The notes under the pieces: generated by a model
What the model was told of the DNA's origin: nothing
Database searches by the model: none
The model's input: the letters and a program-made list of their open reading frames with translations, nothing else
Position numbers and translations under genes: made by a program
Part shown: positions 20,929 to 29,939 of the stretch, one piece after another
How the letters are laid out: every line of letters starts with the position of its first letter
Position numbering within the stretch: position 1 is the stretch's first letter
NCBI GenBank assembly: GCA_002917775.1
Contig: KZ627161.1
Coordinates: forward strand, 948,417 to 1,012,416
DNA: 64,000 bases
Direction: 5' to 3'
From: Glaciozyma antarctica PI12
Taxonomy: Eukaryota; Basidiomycota; Microbotryomycetes; Kriegeriales; Camptobasidiaceae

Positions 20929-23900
20929 ATGGATAAAGAGATCGCGAACCTTGGAATCACTCCAGGAGACAGCGTACGTCTTCATCAAGCCTCCCCTCCT
21001 TCCATCCCGACTCCCCCTCGCCTCCTATCTCACTCACACCCTCTCGTCCTCTCTGCAGGTCTCTCACCCTCTCACTCTCACCTTCTTACAATATACCGTC
21101 GCAGGCGCAAAGGAGAAACAGCTTGCGTGAGTCGCTCTCTTCCCACACGAGGCCCGAGTCGAGTGACTCACTGTGTACTCGCGGCGCAGATCGATCGTAT
21201 CGGAACGCCATGAGGAACTTGATCGACTCTTCTTTGGCGTGAGGGACAAGGGCGAGTACGGGGTGTTGGGGGCGGGCTTCAGAGGGGGGATGGGCGGGGA
21301 GACGCGTGGGGGCGATAACGGGGACGACGTGGAGGGATTGCGAGAGTTTAGGGAGAGGTACGGGGGGCTAGCGAGGTGAGTTACGTGTGCTGCGCGGAGT
21401 GGACGAGGTGCTGATTCTTGTCGCGTAGTCTCGACGACCTCGACGTGACGCTCCCTCCGCTCTCTCCCAGTCCTTCACCGGAGCCTGAGCCCGAGCTTGA
21501 GCCCGAGCCGGCTGTTCAGACGGACGAGGAGAAGCTCACGGCCAACGTCGAAGCCCTTGCGAAGGAGCTCATCGTCGCCGCGGAGCCAGAACCCGAGCCA
21601 GAACAACCGCCACCAGACGTCGAGATGGTCGACGCGCCGCTCCCCCTCCCTCCCTCAACCGAAATCCCAGCCGCTTCCGCTCCAGCCATCCCCACCGCCA
21701 CGACGACTGCCGAATCATCCCCGGAGGCCTCTCAGACTCCCCAACTCCACCACTCGCCCGCCCCGCCGAAAGACTCCCCCTCGACGAGCGCAGCCCAACC
21801 CTCCCCCGCTCCTACCGCCTCCACCTCCGCAGTCCCCTACGCATCCGCTACCCCCGCCACTCCCTCCCTCGTCGCCCCCATCCCTTCCCCAGCGCCCAGC
21901 CACGCCGCCCTCCCCGCCGCAGACGACCAAACCCCCTTCTTCATCACCGAGATCGACCCTCGCTACGTCGAGCATCTCCCGGACGTCCCGCAGGAGATTT
22001 GTAGGAGTCGATTGACGAGCAGTACGTCGAGGAGGAAGGGGAAGGAGAAGGCGGTCGGACCGAGTGGAGGACCGGATTTGTACAAGATGCATATCAAGGC
22101 GGTTCATACGGGGGCGAAGAATTTTTTGGGACGGGGGAAGAGGGTGCATAACGTGCTGAGTACGCACGATTGGAGTGTGCGTCTCGTTTCTCTTCGTTTC
22201 TCGCGCTTTGGAGCTGATGCGTTGCTCGATAGGTCGCGTTGGAGGAAGTACGAGCGTTGCGAGCTTTCGAACGGATCGAGCAGCTCAAGGCAGAGAAGGC
22301 GTGGTCGTTTCGTCAACCGAAGAAGCAGCGCGTCGGAGCAGCGCCCAAAGCTCACTGGGACCACCTCCTCGACGAGATGGTGCGTACCTTCATCTTCCGC
22401 TCTCTCAGCGCTTTCTAACTCCGTGCTCGCAGAGATGGCTTCAGACCGACTTTCGCCAAGAACATCGCTGGAAGGTAGCGACCGCCTACCACATCGCTCG
22501 CGCCGTCAAAGCCTGGCACCGCGCCTCTCCCTCCGATCGCCCCTCGCACTGCGTCGTCGTTTGCTCCCAATCCTTTTTCCCCAAACCCTGGTCTTCCGTC
22601 GAGCCCTCCGCCGAACCCGAAACGGTACCCGCCCTCGCCGTCACGGTTCCGGATTCGCGCGCGCTGTCAGCGTCCGATGCGATGGAGGGAGTTGAGGTAA
22701 CTGCTGTAGTCGAATCGACCAAGGCGGCGACGGGAGGAAAGGCGAGCGCGGAGGGAACTGCGATGGACGTCGAACCCGATGGCGAGGTCGACCCGGATGG
22801 AGATGCGGACGGCGAACGAGAGCTGACTGTCGATGTCGATGCGGACGGGGATGCGGATGCGGATGGAGAGGCGGACGACGCGAGCGTTGCTGGTGCTTCG
22901 GGCGTCGGGACGCCGCTCAAGGCCAAGGCGGAGGCAGGAGCAGGAGGGAGTGCGCCTCGGCCACTGGCGACGAACCTCACCGACGCTCAACGAGCGCAGA
23001 TGGCGGCGCTCCAGATCCAGAAGGCGATCGCGCTTCGGGCTCCTCTGTTCGAGCTCGGCCGCGACGCGACCTTCATCGACCCTCGCGCTTTCTCCAACCC
23101 CGACGACGCTCTCAACAACTCCCTCTCCGACCTCTTCCCCGAGCTTCCTCTCTACTCTGATGCCGACCCTCTCGACAAGCGGTACGAGGAGTCGTCGGCG
23201 GGAGCGGGACGACTTACGAACGTCACTCGATTGCTCGGAACGAAGCCTTTGCTCGTTAGCACGCTTCAGCCTTCGAGAGTACGGACACGGAACGGATGGG
23301 ACGCCTCAACGGGAGCTCTGGTCGACGATACGAAGGAGGTGGCTGAGCAGCGCGACATTCCTGCGGCGCTATGCGGTGCGTTCTTTCCGTCGTTGCGTGC
23401 GATCGTGGCGGCTGCTGATCGATTCGCTACCGCAGTCCTCTTCGCCGGTCGCAAGTCCAAGGAAGCCGCCAACGTCGATAAGCTCACGACGCCCACTCCC
23501 GTCCCCGACCCCGAAGGGCGCGCCGTCTCGCTCCACTGGGGTCCGGAGGAGGACGCGCTCGTCGTCTCGCTTCAGAAGCAGTACGGCACGAACTGGAACC
23601 TCATGGCCGAGGTCTTCAACGGGACGACGACGCGTCCTGCGACCGACTACCGCCTCAGCTGGGACATGTACGATCGCTGGAGTCGCCTCGTCGGTCCGTT
23701 GAGCCGCAAGGTCCTCGCCGATGGAACCGAGATCTCGGTTCCTGCGCCCGAGTACGAACCGCCTATCGACAAAACCGGCAAGGGACATCAGTTCAACAGC
23801 TTTGAGGGATCGAAGAAGCGGTTGAGGCACCTCACCGTGTACGACGCGATGCGCAAAGTGCAGAAGAAGCGAGAGGCGACGACGCTCAAGCAGCCTAGTG

Positions 23901-24765
23901 AGTTCCTCTCTCGCGTACCTCTCGTTGACAGCGTCGCTGACGGGTACCTCGCAGCTGGCGGTCTTCCTCGTCGAGTCAACATGAGCATGCACGAGAGCCA
24001 CAACCTTCCTCCGCGACAACTTCTTTCGCCGATGGAGTGGGGGAACGTCAAGGTCGAGCAGGATCAAGCGAAGCTGCGCGCTCGTATGATGCAGCAGCAG
24101 GAGATGGCGATGCGGATTCAGGCTCAGCAGTCTCAGGTTCGTCCCTCCTTGCTCGCCGTTCGTTCGTATCGTTTCTGACGCATTTACGTCGTCGCAGCAG
24201 TTGGCTCAGCAACAGCAGCTCGCGCAGCAACAGGCGCAACTGCTAGCTCAGCAGCAGGCCCAGCAACAGGCTCAGCAGCAGCAGGGTCAGCCGCAGGGTC
24301 CGCCTCAAGGCCAGCAGCAGCAAGGCCAGCAGCAGCAGCCGCAGCCGAACGGCGTTCGATACCAGCAGAACGGCCCTCCTCAAGGCTTCCCCATCCAACG
24401 TCCCGCCTCCGCCGTTCCTCTCAACATCGCTCAACAAGCTCGCATCGGCCTCTCTCCCAACGGCTCCCCCGGCTCCCTCCCCAACACCTCTCCCCGTCCC
24501 TCGAACCAAACCCCTCCCAGCACCAACTCCGAACTCCGCTCTCCCGAACGGCGTCGGCCTCGGACTAGGCGGACTCAACCCGGCGGGACCGCTACCGGCG
24601 CACCTGGCGGCGCAGTACGCGCAGACGAACGGGATTGGAGTCAATCAGGGACAGCAGCAGATTTCGGCGGAGCAGGTGCAGGCGTATCATGCGAGGCAGC
24701 AGCAGATTATCTCGATGCAGATGCAGCAGCAGCAACAGCAGCAGTTGCAGCAGCAGGCGCTGGCA

Positions 24766-24821
<56 letters not shown>

Positions 24822-24828
24822 GCAGTAG
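20929..24828 (+). CDS. EAF1: NuA4 histone acetyltransferase scaffold Eaf1/Vid21 (HSA + SANT)
   Basis: Platform subunit that assembles the NuA4 acetyltransferase in the nucleus. The start is MDKEIANLGITPGDS (20929). An acidic, Glu-Pro-rich segment follows. The HSA helix (RWLQTDFRQEHRWKVATAYH, roughly residues 385-450) would bind actin and Arp4. A Myb/SANT domain (WGPEEDALVVSLQKQYGTNW … YRLSWDMYDRW) lies near residues 770-830. The tail is very rich in glutamine, ending in an almost pure CAG tract. The frame of the first Gln block (from 24198) does not match that of the final block (NGVGLGLGGLNPAG … poly-Q, TAG at 24826). One base appears to be in excess between about 24440 and 24545, most simply in the cccccgg run near 24465. 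If the break were real, the tail would become poly-Ala and end at 24833. Confidence 0.9.
24713..24825 (+). repeat. CAG/CAA trinucleotide repeat (poly-Q tail of EAF1)
   Basis: Interrupted cag/caa repeat that encodes the glutamine-rich C-terminus of Eaf1. A smaller CAG/CAA-rich block lies at 24198-24355. Such tracts are prone to slippage. Confidence 0.9.
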
Positions 24829-25094
24829 CGTGATAGGAGGGAGTCTGTAGGATGGTGTTGGGCGATGTTCTGTAACCTGGATGTAGCGAAACACGCTGGG
24901 GCTTGCGAGAGAGATGAGAGAGCAGCTTGGTACTCGCGCAGAGTTTGTCGCACGCGTTCGTCGCACGCAGGCAGAGCAGTTGTGTGAGTCTCGCGCTGTC
25001 GAGGTCGTTGGCCCAAACGAAAACGAGTCGCCTGCAACCCCTTGCCATTCTCTCCAACTGCCTCCTCCTTCCGAGTTCCTTCACACTCGCAGTC
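24829..25094. other. Convergent intergenic region
   Basis: The 266 bp between the Eaf1 and p24 stop codons hold no recognisable gene. They probably hold both 3' UTRs. Confidence 0.4.
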
Positions 25095-26011
25095 CTACAC
25101 CTGCCGACGTCGACTTGGTCCCGAGAAGAATCGTTGCACGACTGTAAACGAAGAGCGTCAGGCCCGTCTTAAGCGCGCGAGAGCGGTAGACGTACCCCAG
25201 ACTTGGAAAGCGCTCATCCCGCACATCAACAAGCTCTCCGACAAGCTGAACATGAATATCCGCCATTGAGTGCTCTGCACCGTGCTCAACTGCGTCCCAG
25301 AACCAGCTCGTGTCAGCTCAACGCTCCCCGCAAGCACCTCCTCCCACAAGCACTCACATTCCGGTTCTCCCGCGTCCTGAAATACTTCTGCGTCCGCTGA
25401 ATGCTGCTCAAGCTCCCACTGAGCTTGTAGATGCTCTCCTCCAAGCTGCTCGTCTGCTCCGTCAACGCGACCGGCTTGGCTGGTGCCACGGGCCTCGGTT
25501 CGCTCTCGACCATAATGTCGAAGTCGACCAGCTTCTCCGAGAAGGACGACATGTCGTTGGAGAAGCAGAACGAGTACTCGCCCGTCAGCGTCGCTGTGAA
25601 GATGTAGTCGCCCTGCCGCTCGCGTTCACCCTCAATGACGATCGTGTCGGAGGGGTCGGTAACGGTCCAGTCGATGTCGAACGAGCCGCCAGATTGGACC
25701 TGCACGTATTATGAGCTTTCGCCTTCTCCATCCCCACACGAAAGCAGCGCACAGCAAAGTAGAATCCGACCTAAGGACACGCACGCGCGAGTCAGCTCAT
25801 CTCCCTTCCCTCCAACAAGTCCCCTCCAACACACCTTCTCGCCTGACTCGTCCACCAAAGCATAGAAACATGTCCGTTGGTTGGCCTCGATAGAGGTGGT
25901 GAGGGCGGATCCAGCGGCGAAGGGGGAGGAGAGGAGGAGAGCCACGACAGCGAGGAGGAGGAAGGAGAGGGGAGCGGTTCCAAACGGCTGAGACGGCTGG
26001 GACTTGGCCAT
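25095..26011 (-). CDS. p24 (emp24/gp25L/GOLD) family cargo receptor
   Basis: Type I membrane protein of COPI/COPII vesicles that sorts cargo between ER and Golgi. The start MAKSQPSQPF is followed by a strong signal peptide (LSFLLLAVVALLLSSPFAAGSA). The lumenal GOLD domain has the paired cysteines in RTCFYALV and YSFCFSND. A coiled stretch (SLEESIYKLSGSLSSIQRTQ) precedes the transmembrane segment (RIFMFSLSESLLMCGMSAFQ). The last intron, just after FQVW, joins to VVQRFFSGPSRRRQV. This supplies a cytosolic tail with the di-aromatic FF used for COPII export and a basic end in the place of a dilysine. An in-frame upstream ATG (26161) would put a long basic stretch before the signal peptide and is less likely. 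The exact subfamily is not assigned. Confidence 0.9.
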
Positions 26012-26186
26012 GCCTACGAGCACCCTTTCGAAGTCGTTACGGAGTCGTTTGAAACGGGCGCGGGAGGAGTGGTGGAGGGAGAATTGTGCCCGGTGCTTCG
26101 CTTGCTCGCCGCGCTCCGCAAGTTTAGTGCACAGCCCCTTGGTTCTCCCTCTTCCCATCACCTCGATGTTCGCGTATTGAGGGAGT
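26012..26186. promoter_or_regulatory. Divergent promoter between the p24 and TRP-like genes
   Basis: Only 175 bp separate the two start codons, so both genes must start transcription within it or inside each other's 5' UTR. Confidence 0.45.
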
Positions 26187-29100
26187 ATGAACTATCTCGG
26201 TCTCGCTCCTCTCCTCCTCCTCTTCCTCGCCCAACCCTCCCTCTCCCTCTTGATCGTGACCCCTCGCTCTTGCCTCTCCTCCTCCGGGCTAGTCGCTTCG
26301 ACCGACCGACTTCTCGACTTTACGACCTTTTACGCCCAGCTCGACCGAGGACAGACCTACGCAGGCAAACGTGCGGATGGCTTCGATTACGCGACGCGGC
26401 CGGCGCTGAGAGATAGCGAGGGGAGCGTGTTGACGGGAGCGGGAGGAGGAGTGCTTAGGATTGTGGCAGCGGGTACGACGGCGGCAGTGGGTGACGAGGG
26501 CTACAGCAACAGTACTGGATTCTTATCGACCATCGTGCTGGTGAGCTGGAGTGCTTCGTCGTGCAGATTCAGCGAGCTAACCCACGCTCTCCAGGATTCC
26601 GAGGTCCTCACCTTCCCCGTCAAGCAAGCTCCCAAACTGAGCCTGCGCGTCTTCCTGGCTAACAAGTGTACTGCAGCTCAAATCAGAGCAGCCTGTGCTC
26701 CGCCATCCGAACGTCCGCGCCGACTTCAACGACGGAGAATGGAACGACCCTCATCACCGACTCAGGATGCCCGTACGGTCCAGGAGAGATCGCGTTGGGC
26801 GTATCAATACCCTTGCGACAGTCGTATGCTCTCACCACCATCACCGCCAAGCTTGTCGTCCTCGACCCCTCCGACCCACCCTTCCATCTCGCCTGCTACG
26901 ACCTCGAAATCACTCCGTACTACCCCAACTATTTCGCGTATCCCCTCTTCCACTACCTCCCCATCGGCCTTCTCGGAACCTAGAACCTATATTTACCTCA
27001 GCGCGAGATTATGGTCCGCCTACACCGACTTTATCCACAATCACGAGACGCAACTTGCCTCGTCTCTCACGCTTCAGCTCTCTTCGACGATAGCGGTCCT
27101 CTCGAAGCGCAAGATGTGGGGGACGATTTGGTTCGGAGCGTGGGCAGGGAGACAGGTCGTGGGAAGTGGGAGCTTGCGGAGGTTCGTTACGGCCGAGTTG
27201 AGGGAGTTGTGGGTCGCTGCGGCGTGGTGGACGTTGGTGGGAACAGTGGCGGTTGACTGGCCTGGCTTTGCCTGTGAGTACTCAATCTTCCATAAGGATT
27301 GCGATGGCGCGCTGACGATCCCGTCACAGACCCTATCTTCGCGCAGACAGCCTGGACGGCACTCATCTACAGTCAGTTGGCGCTGCGAAATTTCTAGAGT
27401 CCTCGCCCACAGGACTGACGAACCGTATCACAGATGCCAGCTTACCCTTCACTGCCCTCGCGCCTCCCCTTCTCCCCAGCAACTTCACCGCACCTCCTAC
27501 GTTCGCCCCTCAGATGGCCGACGAGTCCTCCCCTCTCTACCTCAACGCCTCCCTTCCCAACGTCCTCCTCGACCTCGAAAACGCACGGCCAGGCATCGAG
27601 AAGTGGGCGCACGTAGTTGGCGTTCGCTTCGAGGACCTCTTCAGCATCTGCGCCTTCACCTTCTTCGCCCTTTGCGCCGTCGTCGTCGCCGCCCATCTCG
27701 TCTTTGCCGCCCTCGATACCCTCGTCGACCTCATCTTCCCATCTCGAACCGCCAAATCTCGAATCGCCAAGGCGAAGAGGGCGAAGGAGCCGTCGTTCGT
27801 TGGGAAGGAGCAGCAGGGGTCGCACGAGCGGACCGAAGGCGAGGAATCGACGGAGGAGTACCCCGGAGAGGGCGACGACTACGAGCAGCGAAGACCCGAG
27901 GACGACTTTCCGTCGTGGCAGCTACACTTGGCACTCCTGCAGGGCAACCTCACACGCGTCTTGCTCCTGTTCCACCTCCCCCTTTCCGTCTTCAGCGTCT
28001 ACCAAATCTCCCTCCATGCCGTCTCGCCCACCTCTACTCTCATCTTCGCCATCTTTGTCCTCGCCATCGCCTGCGTCGCCATCCCTCTCGTCCAACTTTG
28101 GCGCATTCACCGCCTCCCCGTCACAAAGCTCTACAACTCCCTCCCCATCCTCCTCTCCATCGGCCCACTCTACAACACCTACTCGGACGAATGCTGCCTC
28201 TTCGCGGGAGTCCGCTTCACCGGAAACCTCATCATCGCGGCGGTCGTCGGGGGAGCCCAGGGGACGGGAACGGCGCAAGCGGCAGTCATCCTCCTCGTCG
28301 AAGTCGCCGACACGCTCGTGACGAGCCTGTGGCTTCCGTGGGGCGACAACGCCGCGATGGGACCTCTCGCCTTCGTCCTCTCCATCTCCCGCATCATCGT
28401 CGCCGTACTCCTCGTCGTCCTCTCCCCCTCCGTCGACGTCTCCGACTCGGCGGCCTCGTGGTTGACGTACGTCGTCTTCCTCGTCCAAGCCGTCGAAGCC
28501 CTCGTCGCTTCGTACTCGTCCTCGCCTTCAAGGTCGTCGAGCTGGGGATCCGCCTCGTCGCTCGCGTCCCTTTCGACGAGAGTCGCAGCCCGCGGGTCGG
28601 AGGGCTCTTCGGCGCGCTGAGGCGGTGGGATCGAGGAGGACAAGGAACGCGCGGAGGAGGGGGAGGAGGAAGAGGAGGACGACGTCGGGAGGCCCCAGAC
28701 CGACGAAGGCCGGATCATCGACCGAGAGGAAACGACCAGCGGTTCGGGACGAACGGGTCGGAGAGCACGGTCGGGACGCACACGCGGATGCTCCCTCCGA
28801 GAAGCGGACATCATTCGCGCGCGTCGAGCTCGATGTCGATGGGGTACGCGGACGTCGCGACGCCTTCTGCGTACACTCGCTCGCCCTACGCACCTTCGAC
28901 GCCCAAGGACGACGAAGGGTTTATAATGTCGTCGTGGAGTCCGAGCAACAACGGCTACGTCAAGCCTGGCGCCTACTCGACGAGCGCTTACTCGACGTCG
29001 GGCCAGACGCAGCCGATCCTTCGTTCGGGACCCGCCTGGGGCGAGCCGGTCGTCACGCCCGCCGCACCTTCGGGCTTTGCGCGAATCGGAGGCGGGAAAG

Positions 29101-29714
29101 CTTCGTCCAGCAATCCGTACCAGCTCGCCAACGCCCCAGGACCTACCGCCTACCCTCCCTACCCCTCCTCCTCCGCCGACCTGTACGGCTCTTCGACCGT
29201 TCCCGCCAACCCTCGTCGACTTTCCCAATCCGCCGTCGTCGAGATGGCCTCCTCGACCCCCGACAACCCCTCTCGTCCCCCTCCCCGCTCCCCGGTCTTG
29301 CTCTCCAACACCGTCGCGCCCTACTCGATGGACCAGCCTTCCCCCGCTCGTCCCTCAAAAGCGAACCACGGGTTCTTCGGCCGCTTCAAGCGCAAGGAGC
29401 AGGACGGGGATTTCTCGAGCGACGACGACGACGATTCGGACGACGAGCGGCCGGCAAAGTCGAAGCTCTGGCCACTGCGGTTCGGGCGCAAGGTGGAGAA
29501 GGCGGAGGGCCAGGAGGAGGAGGAACCTGTCGAGCCGGCGCAGAAGGGGTTCGTCGTCACGCGGAAAGCTCGCCCTAACGTTTCGGCGTCGACGAGCTCG
29601 AGATCGGCGCAGATGTCGAGGAAGGTGCCGTTGTTGGAGACGCCGCATGTTAGCGTTGAAGCTCCAAGTCGGTCGCCATCGTTGGAGGAGGCCCGGGAAG
29701 CGAGGGCGGGATGA
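26187..29714 (+). CDS. Fungal TRP-like polytopic membrane protein, with apparent frame breaks
   Basis: Signal peptide MNYLGLAPLLLLFLAQPSLS, a lumenal domain with cysteines (SGCPYGPGEIALGVSIPL), then many membrane helices. Helices include SICAFTFFALCAVVVAAHLV, VLLLFHLPLSVFSVYQISL and LIFAIFVLAIACVAIPLV. After these comes the block LYNSLPILLSIGPLYNTYSD and VADTLVTSLWLPWGDNAAMG, as in the fungal Pkd2/Flc/TRP-like family. A long cytosolic tail follows, with a poly-Asp run and basic FFGRFKRK. Two places do not read through. At 26976-26989 gaaccta is present twice in tandem; one copy gives an unbroken helix. Near 28505 the frame changes by one base within a helix, with no good splice pair. The second intron is best read as a 32-nt GC-AG intron at 26645-26676. 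The gene is either damaged or locally mis-sequenced. Function is inferred: Ca2+ or membrane-tension channel of ER, vacuole or plasma membrane. Confidence 0.75.
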   Translation: MNYLGLAPLLLLFLAQPSLSLLIVTPRSCLSSSGLVASTDRLLDFTTFYAQLDRGQTYAGKRADGFDYATRPALRDSEGSVLTGAGGGVLRIVAAGTTAAVGDEGYSNSTGFLSTIVLVSWSASSCRFSELTHALQDSEVLTFPVKQAPKLSLRVFLANKCTAAQIRAACAPPSERPRRLQRRRMERPSSPTQDARTVQERSRWAYQYPCDSRMLSPPSPPSLSSSTPPTHPSISPATTSKSLRTTPTISRIPSSTTSPSAFSEPRTYIYLSARLWSAYTDFIHNHETQLASSLTLQLSSTIAVLSKRKMWGTIWFGAWAGRQVVGSGSLRRFVTAELRELWVAAAWWTLVGTVAVDWPGFACEYSIFHKDCDGALTIPSQTLSSRRQPGRHSSTVSWRCEISRVLAHRTDEPYHRCQLTLHCPRASPSPQQLHRTSYVRPSDGRRVLPSLPQRLPSQRPPRPRKRTARHREVGARSWRSLRGPLQHLRLHLLRPLRRRRRRPSRLCRPRYPRRPHLPISNRQISNRQGEEGEGAVVRWEGAAGVARADRRRGIDGGVPRRGRRLRAAKTRGRLSVVAATLGTPAGQPHTRLAPVPPPPFRLQRLPNLPPCRLAHLYSHLRHLCPRHRLRRHPSRPTLAHSPPPRHKALQLPPHPPLHRPTLQHLLGRMLPLRGSPLHRKPHHRGGRRGSPGDGNGASGSHPPRRSRRHARDEPVASVGRQRRDGTSRLRPLHLPHHRRRTPRRPLPLRRRLRLGGLVVDVRRLPRPSRRSPRRFVLVLAFKVVELGIRLVARVPFDESRSPRVGGLFGALRRWDRGGQGTRGGGGGGRGGRRREAPDRRRPDHRPRGNDQRFGTNGSESTVGTHTRMLPPRSGHHSRASSSMSMGYADVATPSAYTRSPYAPSTPKDDEGFIMSSWSPSNNGYVKPGAYSTSAYSTSGQTQPILRSGPAWGEPVVTPAAPSGFARIGGGKASSSNPYQLANAPGPTAYPPYPSSSADLYGSSTVPANPRRLSQSAVVEMASSTPDNPSRPPPRSPVLLSNTVAPYSMDQPSPARPSKANHGFFGRFKRKEQDGDFSSDDDDDSDDERPAKSKLWPLRFGRKVEKAEGQEEEEPVEPAQKGFVVTRKARPNVSASTSSRSAQMSRKVPLLETPHVSVEAPSRSPSLEEAREARAG

Positions 29715-29939
29715 TTTTGAGATCGTACGGACAGTCGCAGTTTTTAGTTCCTGTAATTCCTTGGAGAAGAACGAACCCTTTGTGAGCAGGAGAGAGGACG
29801 AGGACGCCGGGAGACGAGGAACGAAAGTAGGGTGCGCCTTCGCACGAGGTTGCTGCTCTGGCTTTGCTCTCCGCTCTCTCTCGTTCGTCACTCGAATCAA
29901 ACACGAGTCTTGCTATGCTATGCCGCTCTACAAACCCTC
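29715..29939. other. Convergent intergenic region
   Basis: The 225 bp between two converging stop codons show no gene. Confidence 0.4.

Noticed and set aside
24198-24825. Regular repeats in a possible CRISPR or satellite array
   Set aside because: They are coding CAG/CAA runs for glutamine in Eaf1, with no spacers.
26187-29714. A single 1175-codon open frame on the plus strand
   Set aside because: It reads through introns and several frames of the TRP-like gene. Its Arg/Pro-rich middle (about 27.4-28.5 kb) is a shadow of the frame that encodes the membrane helices.
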